Positions 1 to 5,970 of a DNA stretch of 8,723 nt are shown in pieces; positions within the stretch are counted from its first letter, which is position 1, and each line of letters starts with the position of its first letter. The DNA comes from Clostridium sp. UBA2485 (GTDB lineage Bacteria > Bacillota > Clostridia > Clostridiales > Clostridiaceae). Below the pieces are notes generated by a model. That model made no database searches, was not told the DNA's origin, and saw only the letters and a list, made by a program, of their open reading frames with translations. The DNA is taken from contig NZ_DDOV01000041.1 in NCBI RefSeq assembly GCF_002341865.1, positions 9,740-18,462 of the forward strand, in the 5' to 3' direction. Position numbers and translations under genes: made by a program.

Positions 1-146
1 AATTCTCAATTTCATATTAATGTAAACTTAAATAATTTAATAGCACAATTTTATAAATTCATAGATTAAATTTGGAACTGGTATATATATTTACTTTGAT
101 AAATTTAAAACAAATAATGAATATTATATATTTTTTGTTAATAAGC

Positions 147-194
147 TTTACATCTTTGGCATTTTAAATTATGATATTACAATTAAAGGGGGTG
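147..194 (+). promoter_or_regulatory. asnA promoter and ribosome binding site
   Basis: TTTACA (147-152) and TATGAT (170-175) are separated by exactly 17 bp, a good sigma-A promoter, with transcription expected to start near 182. The ribosome binding site AAAGGGGGTG (185-194) follows at once, giving a leader of only about 18 nt. That leaves no room for a T-box or other riboswitch between this promoter and the gene. The AT-rich stretch 1-140 shows no gene or clear structure. Confidence 0.7.
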
Positions 195-199
195 TTTCT

Positions 200-1204
200 A
201 TGATTAGCTTAAGCAAAACTCCTTACATTCCATCAATGACTATTAAGGAAACTCAAAAGGCAATCAAGGAAATAAAAGTATTTTATGAAAAAAATTTAGC
301 TAAAACTCTTAATCTTTCTAGAGTTTCAGCACCACTATTTGTAAGAAAATCATCAGGACTTAATGATACCTTAAATGGAGTTGAAAGACCTGTTTCTTTT
401 GACATACTTCATACTGGTGAAGAATTAGAAATAGTCCAGTCTCTTGCAAAGTGGAAACGGCTTGCACTTCATGAATATGATTTTCAAGTGGAAGAAGGCC
501 TTTATACTAATATGAATGCAATTAGAAGAGATGAGCATTTAGATAATATTCACTCTATCTATGTAGATCAATGGGATTGGGAAAAAGTTATAGATAAATC
601 TTCAAGAAATTTAGACTATCTAAAAAATACTGTAGAAAGTATTTATTCCGTGTTTCAAAATACAGAAGACTACCTTTTTGAAAAATATCCTCATTTAGGT
701 AAAAAACTTCCGTCTAAAATAACCTTTATTACTTCTCAAGAACTAGAAGATGAGTATCCTAATTTGTCATCTAAGGAAAGAGAAAATCTTGCTTCTAAAG
801 AGTATGGTACAATTTTTATCACTGGAATAGGAAAAGAATTGGCTTCAGGAAAAAAACATGATAATCGTGCAGCTGACTATGATGACTGGGAATTAAACGG
901 CGATATAATCTTTTGGAATCCATTACTTGAGGAAGGTTTAGAGCTTTCTTCTATGGGTATAAGAGTAGATAGTGCCGCTTTAAATCATCAACTTAAAGTT
1001 ACAAACTCAGATTTTAAAAGAAATTTTCAATTTCATAGTTCAATACTTAAGGATGAACTTCCTTATACCATCGGTGGAGGTATAGGTCAATCTAGAATGT
1101 GTATGTATTTTTTAAACAAGATACATATTGGTGAAGTACAATCCTCAATTTGGCCTTTAGATATGATAGATGAATGTAAAAAACACAATATACACTTATT
1201 GTAA
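200..1204 (+). CDS. asnA: Aspartate--ammonia ligase (asparagine synthetase A)
   Basis: Makes asparagine from aspartate, free ammonia and ATP, releasing AMP and PPi, in the cytosol. This is the ammonia-dependent AsnA type, related to the catalytic core of class II aspartyl-tRNA synthetase, not the glutamine-dependent AsnB type. At 334 aa it matches the usual family length of about 330. Recognisable family stretches are SAPLFVRKSSGLNDTLNG (43-60) followed by VERPV, the RRDE segment around 109-112, YVDQWDWEKV (121-130), and the C-terminal glycine-rich IGGGIGQSR (291-299), the class II motif 3 region with its ATP-binding arginine. The C-terminus SSIWP...HNIHLL is also typical. The ATG is set by AAAGGGGGTG six bases upstream. 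It appears monocistronic: its own promoter lies before it, and a terminator and a convergent gene follow. No truncation or missing motif was seen. Confidence 0.97.
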   Translation: MISLSKTPYIPSMTIKETQKAIKEIKVFYEKNLAKTLNLSRVSAPLFVRKSSGLNDTLNGVERPVSFDILHTGEELEIVQSLAKWKRLALHEYDFQVEEGLYTNMNAIRRDEHLDNIHSIYVDQWDWEKVIDKSSRNLDYLKNTVESIYSVFQNTEDYLFEKYPHLGKKLPSKITFITSQELEDEYPNLSSKERENLASKEYGTIFITGIGKELASGKKHDNRAADYDDWELNGDIIFWNPLLEEGLELSSMGIRVDSAALNHQLKVTNSDFKRNFQFHSSILKDELPYTIGGGIGQSRMCMYFLNKIHIGEVQSSIWPLDMIDECKKHNIHLL

Positions 1205-1261
1205 AAAGTATTTATTATTTCTATTAAAAAATATATCTTTAGAGAACTATAAATTATCCTT

Positions 1262-1302
1262 TTAAAACTATCATGTAGTAATTTACATCATGATAGTTTT
1301 AA
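1262..1302 (+). terminator. Hairpin terminator downstream of asnA
   Basis: A 14-bp perfect stem has arms at 1262-1275 and 1289-1302, built around AAAACTATCATG and CATGATAGTTTT, with a 13-nt loop. It lies 57 nt past the asnA stop. The T-rich tail is partly inside the stem and continues as AAATTATTTTT, so termination should be reasonable. The near-symmetry could also stop transcription from the other side. Confidence 0.65.
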
Positions 1303-1371
1303 ATTATTTTTATATCTGTTCTCTATGGCTATTATAATAATTCTAATTTTTTATACTCTTCTGTGAGTTAA

Positions 1372-1400
1372 AAAAATCGTGACTAAAAGTCACGATTTTT
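1372..1400. terminator. Bidirectional intrinsic terminator between convergent genes
   Basis: A perfect 13-bp stem pairs AAAAATCGTGACT (1372-1384) with AGTCACGATTTTT (1388-1400) around an AAA loop. The T-tract at one end and the A-tract at the other make it work on both strands. It is the most canonical terminator in this gap and probably ends the minus-strand MgtE-like transcript, while backing up asnA termination. Confidence 0.8.
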
Positions 1401-1404
1401 CATA

Positions 1405-1452
1405 AATATATAGTTTCATAACATACATCTTTATATTATGAAACTATATATT
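1405..1452 (-). terminator. 17-bp hairpin overlapping the stop codon of the MgtE-like gene
   Basis: Arms 1405-1421 and 1436-1452 are perfectly complementary over 17 bp (core TATAGTTTCATAA / TTATGAAACTATA) with a 14-nt loop. The right arm includes two bases of the TAA stop of the minus-strand gene. It is AT-rich and lacks a clean T-tract, so it may protect the mRNA 3' end rather than terminate. The proper terminator at 1372-1400 follows in the minus direction. Confidence 0.5.
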
Positions 1453-2713
1453 AACTTGATTTTTTAAGTTTTCTCTTCCAGCTAGGTGTTAATAATTCTT
1501 CAATAATATCACTCATCACTGCCACACCACATAATTTCTCTTCCTCATCTACTACTGGTAATGAATAGAGTTCATATTTTACTGAAAGTTGAACAGCTTT
1601 TTCTATGTCATCACTATCTTTTACTAGTAAAACTTTTGTATTCATTATAGATTTTAATTTTGAATTGGGATCTGCTAAAATTAAATCTCTTAAAGATATA
1701 AAACCTTGAAGTTTTTCATTCTGATCTACTATATAAATGTAATGTGCAACCTCGTCGTCTGGCTTTAGTGCTCTTAAAATATCAATGGTTTCACTAGCAG
1801 TTATATCAATATTTAGAGAAATGAAGTCAGTGTTCATTATGCTACCTACCATTTCATCTTCATATTCCATAAGATCCCTTATCTCTAGCTCATCTTCATC
1901 ATCAATATTTATTAATAAATTCTCCTTAGTTTCATCATCCATGTCTTCTAAAATATCAGCAATTTCGTCATTAGGCATAACATCTAATATTTCCTTTGCC
2001 TTTCCACTACTAAGATTTTTTAAAATATCTATTTGGGTTTCCGTTTCTAATTCCTCTAATGTATCTGCTGCAAAATCATTTCTTAAGCTTTCAAATATTT
2101 TTCTTCTATCCTCTGAAGATAATCCCTCAACAATTTCTGCAAGTTCTACAGGATGAAGTTCTGTAAGCTTCTTATATGGTTCACTAAGTCTTAACCTATC
2201 GTCAATCATTTCTATAGATTGAACACTTTCCCAAGTTATAGAATCATCTTTTACTTCCTTATTTACAAATCTACAAAATCCTTTGACTAGACTTTCCATT
2301 CCAAATCTTCGTGATAAAGATAGTAATCCAGATTCCACTTCTAAAACTCTTATTTCTCCTGCTGTCTTTATCATCTTTAAATCATTAACTTTAATAACTT
2401 TTTTACCATTAATATCCACAATTTGTTTATCTAAAAGATTTTTAGATAATAGATAGGAGTACCTCCTAGGGATAATATCTTTTGCTCCTATAATCTTTAC
2501 CATATAAGTTGATTTTTCTTTATAGATATCTATATTTCTAAATTCAAAGTTTAACAATTCCTTACCTTTCTTAATCTTGTATCCTATAGCCCTTGGATAT
2601 CCTGATTCTGTAGTTACATATATATCTATTAATTTACCTATATTATCATCTAATTCATCATAAATATAGGCATTTAAAATATTGCTTAAAAAGAATTCAT
2701 TTAGTTTTTTCAT
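1451..2713 (-). CDS. MgtE-like Mg2+-sensing protein (PRC-barrel-like, MgtE N and CBS domains) without a channel domain
   Basis: A 420-aa, apparently cytosolic protein. Residues about 10-80 and 95-150 resemble PRC-barrel folds (for example LDDNIGKLIDIYV). Residues about 185-285 form an MgtE intracellular N domain: acidic helical repeats starting at LHPVELAEIVEGL, then the MgtE signature YEDEMVGSIMN (284-294). Two CBS motifs follow at about 290-348 and 354-410. Full MgtE channels continue into five membrane helices; here the protein ends in a basic tail (SWKRKLKKSS), with no hydrophobic segment anywhere. In MgtE, the N and CBS domains bind Mg2+ and gate the pore, so this is probably a free-standing sensor or regulatory subunit. 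From memory, related clostridial proteins sit beside Nramp-type transporters, but none is downstream here. The start is fixed by AAAAGGAGG (2721-2729), seven bases before the ATG. It is controlled by the M-box leader upstream. The role is inferred. Confidence 0.88.
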   Translation of the reverse strand: MKKLNEFFLSNILNAYIYDELDDNIGKLIDIYVTTESGYPRAIGYKIKKGKELLNFEFRNIDIYKEKSTYMVKIIGAKDIIPRRYSYLLSKNLLDKQIVDINGKKVIKVNDLKMIKTAGEIRVLEVESGLLSLSRRFGMESLVKGFCRFVNKEVKDDSITWESVQSIEMIDDRLRLSEPYKKLTELHPVELAEIVEGLSSEDRRKIFESLRNDFAADTLEELETETQIDILKNLSSGKAKEILDVMPNDEIADILEDMDDETKENLLINIDDEDELEIRDLMEYEDEMVGSIMNTDFISLNIDITASETIDILRALKPDDEVAHYIYIVDQNEKLQGFISLRDLILADPNSKLKSIMNTKVLLVKDSDDIEKAVQLSVKYELYSLPVVDEEEKLCGVAVMSDIIEELLTPSWKRKLKKSS

Positions 2714-2730
2714 AGATACTCCTCCTTTTA

Positions 2731-2792
2731 CCAGAGAAATATCTAATTATCTTTTTGAACAGAAAGCTATTAAATCATAAATATTTCTCTGG
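2731..2792 (-). promoter_or_regulatory. 12-bp hairpin linking the leader ORF to the downstream ribosome binding site
   Basis: In the transcript, CCAGAGAAATAT (2792-2781) pairs perfectly with ATATTTCTCTGG (2742-2731) around a 38-nt loop. The 5' arm is codons 17-21 of the 31-codon leader ORF. The 3' arm starts four bases after that ORF's stop and ends one base before AAAAGGAGG, the ribosome binding site of the MgtE-like gene. A ribosome in the leader would open or block the stem, and an idle leader would let it form under the 30S landing site. The pairing is seen; the regulatory role is inferred. Confidence 0.6.
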
Positions 2793-2842
2793 AACTTATT
2801 TAATTTTAACTTTGACTCTCTAATTCGAGGGCCACTTTCCAT
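2747..2842 (-). CDS. 31-aa leader peptide or small protein ORF between the M-box and the MgtE-like gene
   Basis: An ATG at 2842 follows AGGTGGTGA (2849-2857), which differs at one base from the ideal AGGAGGTGA and is well spaced. The frame runs 31 codons to TAA at 2749-2747. The product starts MESGPRIRE, carries a basic run SKLKLNKFQRN in the middle, and ends FCSKR. It has no membrane segment and no obvious run of one amino acid. I do not recognise it as a known family. It lies downstream of the riboswitch terminator, so it is transcribed only when the M-box reads through, and its stop is 33 nt before the main start codon. That spacing suggests a regulatory leader peptide or a translationally coupled small protein. 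E. coli and Salmonella mgtA also have a leader peptide (MgtL), but I see no convincing sequence match. Confidence 0.6.
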   Translation of the reverse strand: MESGPRIRESKLKLNKFQRNIYDLIAFCSKR

Positions 2843-2909
2843 TCAAACTCACCACCTAAAATAAATTTATATTAAAATTTTTCTTATAGAAAATATATTT
2901 ATACACAAT

Positions 2910-2934
2910 AAAAAACTCACTTAAATAAAGTGAG
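2910..2934 (-). terminator. M-box expression-platform terminator
   Basis: The transcript reads CTCACTT (2934-2928), loop, AAGTGAG (2922-2916), then six T (2915-2910). This is a compact intrinsic terminator about ten bases beyond the aptamer. The first arm CTCACTT can alternatively pair with AGGTGAG (3093-3087) in the 5' strand of the aptamer, seven pairs with one G-U. That offers an antiterminator when the aptamer is not folded by Mg2+. Confidence 0.82.
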
Positions 2935-2944
2935 ATCTCTAGCC

Positions 2945-3110
2945 ATAAAACTATGTTTGAGCTTTAGCACTATATAGCTTTGACATTATGCCAGCTACAT
3001 TAAGTAAAACCTTGATTCGGTAGTACCTGTTAACCCATTGGCATCTCTCGATGTTTCGGGGCAGTAGCGTATATCTATATAGGAGCCTCACCTAACGTTA
3101 ATTATTTAAA
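2945..3110 (-). ncRNA. M-box (ykoK leader) Mg2+ riboswitch
   Basis: Read on the minus strand, this stretch carries the conserved M-box blocks in order: GTTAGGTGAGGCTCCTATAT (5' core), ATACGCTACTGCCCCGAAA, GATGCCAATGGGTTAACAGG, AATCAAGG, and the 3' closing GTGCTAAAGCTC (2970-2959). Helix P1 is AT-rich and its exact ends are uncertain. M-box RNAs bind several Mg2+ ions. High Mg2+ compacts the aptamer and favours the terminator just downstream, so the gene is expressed when Mg2+ is scarce. The target here, an MgtE-like sensor, fits this class. Identification rests on the conserved core; the switching mechanism is known for the family. Confidence 0.95.
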
Positions 3111-3151
3111 TTGTTTAACTTAATTAAAGCATATAAAATACCTTCTCCTAT

Positions 3152-3180
3152 ATTATACAATAAATAGCTTTAAATGTAAC
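3152..3180 (-). promoter_or_regulatory. Promoter of the M-box / MgtE-like transcript
   Basis: On the minus strand, GTTACA (3180-3175) and a perfect TATAAT (3157-3152) are 17 bp apart. Transcription should start near 3145, about 35 nt before the M-box, giving a leader of roughly 430 nt before the MgtE-like start codon. The -35 box differs from TTGACA at two positions. Confidence 0.7.
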
Positions 3181-3239
3181 CCTATCAGTAGCTAATTTAA
3201 TAAGATTTTGATGAAAAATTAATAATATTGTTGATTAAT

Positions 3240-3452
3240 CAATGCACAATTCAAAATTCACAATGCACAATTAAGGTTGAAATTATTTTTAGGCAAAATA
3301 ATTTCTTTAATGTACTCTTTGACTAGCAATGTAATTGCTAATCATTCATGAAAAGTTGCCTTGTAATTTCAAGGAATAATCAATTCTAAATTTCTCAGCC
3401 TTTGCTGAGAAATATCCATAATTGTGCATTGTGCATCGTGAATTGTGAATTA
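3240..3452. mobile_element. MITE-like element with 33-bp terminal inverted repeats and four internal hairpins
   Basis: The ends 3240-3272 and 3420-3452 are inverted repeats matching at 28 of 33 positions. Both are made of short units such as ATTCACAATGCACAATT. The interior has no ORF but holds four hairpins: GAAATTATTTT/AAAATAATTTC (3279-3305), TAGCAAT/ATTGCTA (3324-3340), CCTTG/CAAGG (3359-3374) and ATTTCTCAGC/GCTGAGAAAT (3390-3413). Size, inverted ends and lack of coding fit a non-autonomous miniature element; repeats with this kind of TGCACAATT end are, from memory, common in clostridia. No clear target-site duplication was found, so the exact borders are uncertain. It sits in the gap between the floT terminator and the M-box promoter. 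Confidence 0.75.
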
Positions 3453-3512
3453 AAATCCTTAAGAGTGTAGCTATATTCAGCTATACATTAATTTTAAAAG
3501 TAGTTTATCTAT

Positions 3513-3547
3513 AAAATAGAGTGGTGAATTAGTCACCACTTTATTTT
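3513..3547 (-). terminator. Terminator of the nfeD-floT operon
   Basis: A stem of up to 15 positions (3513-3527 with 3533-3547; GC-rich core AGTGGTGA/TCACCACT) has a five-base loop and flanking A/T runs. It overlaps the floT TAA stop at 3548-3546. On the minus strand the tail is CTATTTTATA, a modest T-tract. The element is nearly symmetric and could act in both directions. Confidence 0.7.
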
Positions 3548-5033
3548 ATTTTTCTATCTCTTTATGCTCTACTTTTTCATCCTTATTTTGTATTTCCTCA
3601 GTTTTGCTTTTAAATAAATCATTTATATTTACTCCAGTTAATGCATTAACGGTTTCAGGAAGAGAACTCATTATATCAGTTACATACTTAGTAACTTTTG
3701 AAGCTCCTTTTCCACTTCCCTCTCCACTATCTATAATAACAATTTTCTCAGTTTTTGATAATGGATCCGCAACTGCTTTTGCTATATCTGGTAGCTTATC
3801 TATTATCATTTGGGTAACTGCAGCATCATTATACATTTTAAAAGCTTCTGCTTTTTTCATCATTGCTTCCGCCTCTGCACGTCCTTTTTCTCGTATAATA
3901 TCTACTTCTGCCATACCTTGAAGTTTTAATGCTTCTGCTTTAGCCTTACCTTCAAGCTCTATGGCCCTTGCTCTAGCTTCAGCATCAGCAATTTCTTTAA
4001 ATTTAACTGCTTCTGCCTCTTTTTCTTGTTTGTATTTATTAGCATCTGCTTGTTTTTTAATGGTTGCTTCAAGCTCTCTTTCCTTTCTTAAAGATTCTTG
4101 AGTAGCAATTTCTATTTCTCTTTCCTTCTTAACAAGCTCTATCTTCATATTTTCATCAGCAAGTTCTCTTTCTTTTTGTTTTCTTAATATTTCGACTTGC
4201 ATTTGTGTTTCTGTAACTTCTTTTTGAACCTTGTTACTTTCAATTTGATATGCGAGATCTGATACAGCCTTTGCACTTTCTTGCTCTTTCCTATAAGCTT
4301 GAACCTTTAATTCTTTTTCTTTGTTAGATTCTGCAATTTGAGTTTCTGCAAGTATTTTAGCTGCCTCTCCTTCTCTATAAGCTTGAGAAGTTTTTACATG
4401 AGTTTCTTTTTGTGCCTCTGCCTGTGCAATATCAGCATCTCTTTTAACTTGAGCAACCCTTGGGCGACCTAAATTAACTAAATAGTTATCATTATCGGAT
4501 AGATCCTTAATAGTAAAAGCTTTAATTTCTAATCCTAACTCTGCCAAATCTACAGCTGCAACTTCTTGAACTCGAGAAACAAATTTTTCTCTATCTTTAT
4601 ATATTTCTTCAACTGTTAGCTTTGAAATAATTTCCCTTAATTTACCTTCAAGTACATCCTTTGCTGTATCTTTAATGTTTACTATGGTATTAGCTTCGTT
4701 ACCAGTATTAAATTGCTCTATTGCCGATAAAATAGATTCTGCTGTAGATTTAACTTTAACAATAGCCACTCCATCTGCTATTATTCCAACACCTTGCTCT
4801 GTTAAAGCTCCGTCAGTTCTTACATCAATTTTCATATTTTCTAAGGATATAATATCAGTTCTTTCTAGTAGAGGAAAAACAAATCCTCCTGCTCCGCTAA
4901 TTACTCTCTTCTTAAGACCAGTTACTACCAAAGCCTTATCTTGAGGCACTCTCTTCCATAGTGAAAATAATAATAAGATTAGTAATAATAATACTCCTAA
5001 AATTATAAGAGGAATAAAAAAAGGTGAATTCAT
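3546..5033 (-). CDS. floT: Flotillin (SPFH-domain membrane-microdomain scaffold)
   Basis: A 495-aa flotillin of the YuaG/FloT type. Residues 5-26 are a hydrophobic N-terminal membrane segment (FFIPLIILGVLLLLILLLF). An SPFH/PHB domain spans about 27-190: VPQDKALVVTG, SGAGGFVFPLLERTD, LTVEEIYKDREKFVSRVQEVAAVDLAELGLEI. A long charged coiled coil rich in Glu-Ala and Lys-Glu repeats (about 195-400) drives oligomerisation in this family. The C-terminal part (about 400-495) has MIIDKLPDIAKAVADPLSKTEK, a typical flotillin stretch, then a Gly/Ser-rich turn and a charged tail. Flotillins form cytoplasmic-facing rings that organise lipid domains, signalling and secretion. The gene follows an NfeD-type partner by 27 bp, the pairing seen in Bacillus yuaF-yuaG. 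The ATG is supported by AAAGGAG upstream. Length and domain order are normal. FloA-type proteins are shorter, so FloT is the better name. Confidence 0.95.
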   Translation of the reverse strand: MNSPFFIPLIILGVLLLLILLLFSLWKRVPQDKALVVTGLKKRVISGAGGFVFPLLERTDIISLENMKIDVRTDGALTEQGVGIIADGVAIVKVKSTAESILSAIEQFNTGNEANTIVNIKDTAKDVLEGKLREIISKLTVEEIYKDREKFVSRVQEVAAVDLAELGLEIKAFTIKDLSDNDNYLVNLGRPRVAQVKRDADIAQAEAQKETHVKTSQAYREGEAAKILAETQIAESNKEKELKVQAYRKEQESAKAVSDLAYQIESNKVQKEVTETQMQVEILRKQKERELADENMKIELVKKEREIEIATQESLRKERELEATIKKQADANKYKQEKEAEAVKFKEIADAEARARAIELEGKAKAEALKLQGMAEVDIIREKGRAEAEAMMKKAEAFKMYNDAAVTQMIIDKLPDIAKAVADPLSKTEKIVIIDSGEGSGKGASKVTKYVTDIMSSLPETVNALTGVNINDLFKSKTEEIQNKDEKVEHKEIEK

Positions 5034-5060
5034 GATTATTGCTCCTTTATATTAATAATT

Positions 5061-5588
5061 TTATAATTTTTCCACATAAAATACTTGATTTTCAATTTTT
5101 TTTATACATACTAGAGTATTTACATCTAATTGCTTTAAGTTTATTTCTTTAGCTGGTGAAGTCATTTTAACTCCATTATATACATAAGATATTCGTCCAA
5201 AACCATTTTCATATATTGTTGTAGTAACTACTGCCTTTTCGCCAATTAAGTTTTCTGTCTTCATATCAAAGCTTCCTTCTATTTTCTTAAGTGGCTTTAT
5301 TATAAATTTATTAATAATTTTAGATGTTGCTAATCCTAAAGCTATAGATATCGCTAATGTATAATACCATTTGAAATGCTTTTCACTTAAATACATACCA
5401 CAACCACTAAAAACCGTTAAAAAAGCCATTATACAAGTTCCATTAATATGCATAATATTTGCTAATAAATCGTTGGGTAGATCTGCTCCTTCTAGATTAA
5501 ACCCATCGAAAATTCCTCCTAATATAAACATAAGACCTACATATAAAATACAAAATATAAATCCTTTTTTATATATTTCAAATGCCAT
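5061..5588 (-). CDS. NfeD-family membrane protein (YuaF-like flotillin partner)
   Basis: A 175-aa membrane protein matching Bacillus YuaF in size and layout. Hydrophobic segments lie at about 8-25 (GFIFCILYVGLMFILGGIF), 52-68 (IMAFLTVFSGCGMYL) and 74-92 (YYTLAISIALGLA). A soluble C-terminal domain of about 110-175 begins with ENLIGEKAVVTTTIYENGFGR, the typical start of the NfeD OB-fold. NfeD proteins are encoded beside flotillins or stomatins and work with them at membrane microdomains; the short YuaF class lacks the protease domain of long NfeD proteins, and none is seen here. It is the first gene of a two-gene operon with floT. The ATG at 5588 follows GAAGGGTGATG, a fair ribosome binding site. 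Confidence 0.9.
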   Translation of the reverse strand: MAFEIYKKGFIFCILYVGLMFILGGIFDGFNLEGADLPNDLLANIMHINGTCIMAFLTVFSGCGMYLSEKHFKWYYTLAISIALGLATSKIINKFIIKPLKKIEGSFDMKTENLIGEKAVVTTTIYENGFGRISYVYNGVKMTSPAKEINLKQLDVNTLVCIKKIENQVFYVEKL

Positions 5589-5648
5589 TCACATCACCCT
5601 TCTAAAATATTACATAATAATATCAATTTGAGTTTATAACATAGCCTT

Positions 5649-5677
5649 ATATAAATATCCATACATAATTTTCTCAA
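5649..5677 (-). promoter_or_regulatory. Candidate promoter of the nfeD-floT operon
   Basis: On the minus strand, TTGAGA (5677-5672) is followed after 17 bp by TTATAT (5654-5649), a plausible sigma-A promoter starting near 5642, with a leader of about 54 nt. The Bacillus yuaFGI operon uses sigma-W; no sigma-W-like TGAAAC/CGTA pair was seen here. Confidence 0.5.
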
Positions 5678-5691
5678 TACATCCCATACTA
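5662..5691 (+). promoter_or_regulatory. Sigma-G-like promoter upstream of the 78-aa gene
   Basis: CATACTA (5685-5691) equals the Bacillus sigma-G -10 consensus. Exactly 17 bp upstream, TACATA (5662-5667) matches four of six positions of the TGAATA -35 consensus. Predicted start is about 5698, with AAAGGAGTGAT 19 nt later. It overlaps the divergent nfeD promoter. In DNA this AT-rich, such a match can arise by chance. Confidence 0.4.
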
Positions 5692-5732
5692 AAATAAGAA
5701 ATCAAAATCTTAAAGTAAAGGAGTGATATATA

Positions 5733-5969
5733 ATGAATAAAGAAAGAGAAAAATTTGATGTAAGTAATCCTAAAGGTGTCCCTTATGTTAAAATGAAAAT
5801 TGATGATTATGTAGATCCTAATTTAACTAATCTTAGTCAAGATAAGGATTTAAAGGATGAAATTTCCAATACTGGTCTTCCGACTAAAGGTCAAGTTAAT
5901 AATGTCAATACTTCTATTCAAGATTTAGTTGAAGGATTAAATTATGAATACGATGATCCTAGAAAGTAA
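5733..5969 (+). CDS. Small acidic protein of unknown function (78 aa)
   Basis: I do not recognise the family. The ATG follows AAAGGAGTGAT (5717-5727) at good spacing, and the codon use is like that of the neighbours, so the gene is very probably real. The product is hydrophilic, acidic and rich in Asp, Asn and Lys, with no cysteine, no tryptophan, no signal peptide and no membrane segment. The N-terminal half contains NPKGVPYVKMKIDDYVDPNL; the C-terminal half has GLPTKGQVNNVNTSIQDLV and ends EYDDPRK. The size and composition would suit a small cytosolic or spore-core protein, and a sigma-G-like promoter lies upstream, but this remains inference. It is transcribed away from nfeD-floT and is followed immediately by a nested inverted repeat with a terminator. 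Confidence 0.8.
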   Translation: MNKEREKFDVSNPKGVPYVKMKIDDYVDPNLTNLSQDKDLKDEISNTGLPTKGQVNNVNTSIQDLVEGLNYEYDDPRK

Positions 5970-5970
5970 T

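Noticed and set aside
1785..2156. Open frame of 123 codons on the + strand
   Set aside because: It lies antisense within the MgtE-like gene. Its product is a low-complexity Ser/Ile-rich shadow of the acidic coding sequence, and there is no ribosome binding site.
3231..3460. CRISPR-like array suggested by the repeated TGCACAATT units
   Set aside because: The units are clustered at the two ends in inverted orientation and are not regularly spaced by unique spacers; a MITE-like element explains them better.
3604..3921. Open frame of 105 codons on the + strand
   Set aside because: Antisense to the flotillin coding sequence, with no supporting ribosome binding site and a product with no family features.
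4675..4944. Open frame of 89 codons on the + strand
   Set aside because: Antisense to the SPFH-domain part of floT; a reading-frame shadow.
5371..5631. Open frame of 86 codons on the + strand
   Set aside because: Antisense to the NfeD-family gene and running into its promoter region; no ribosome binding site.
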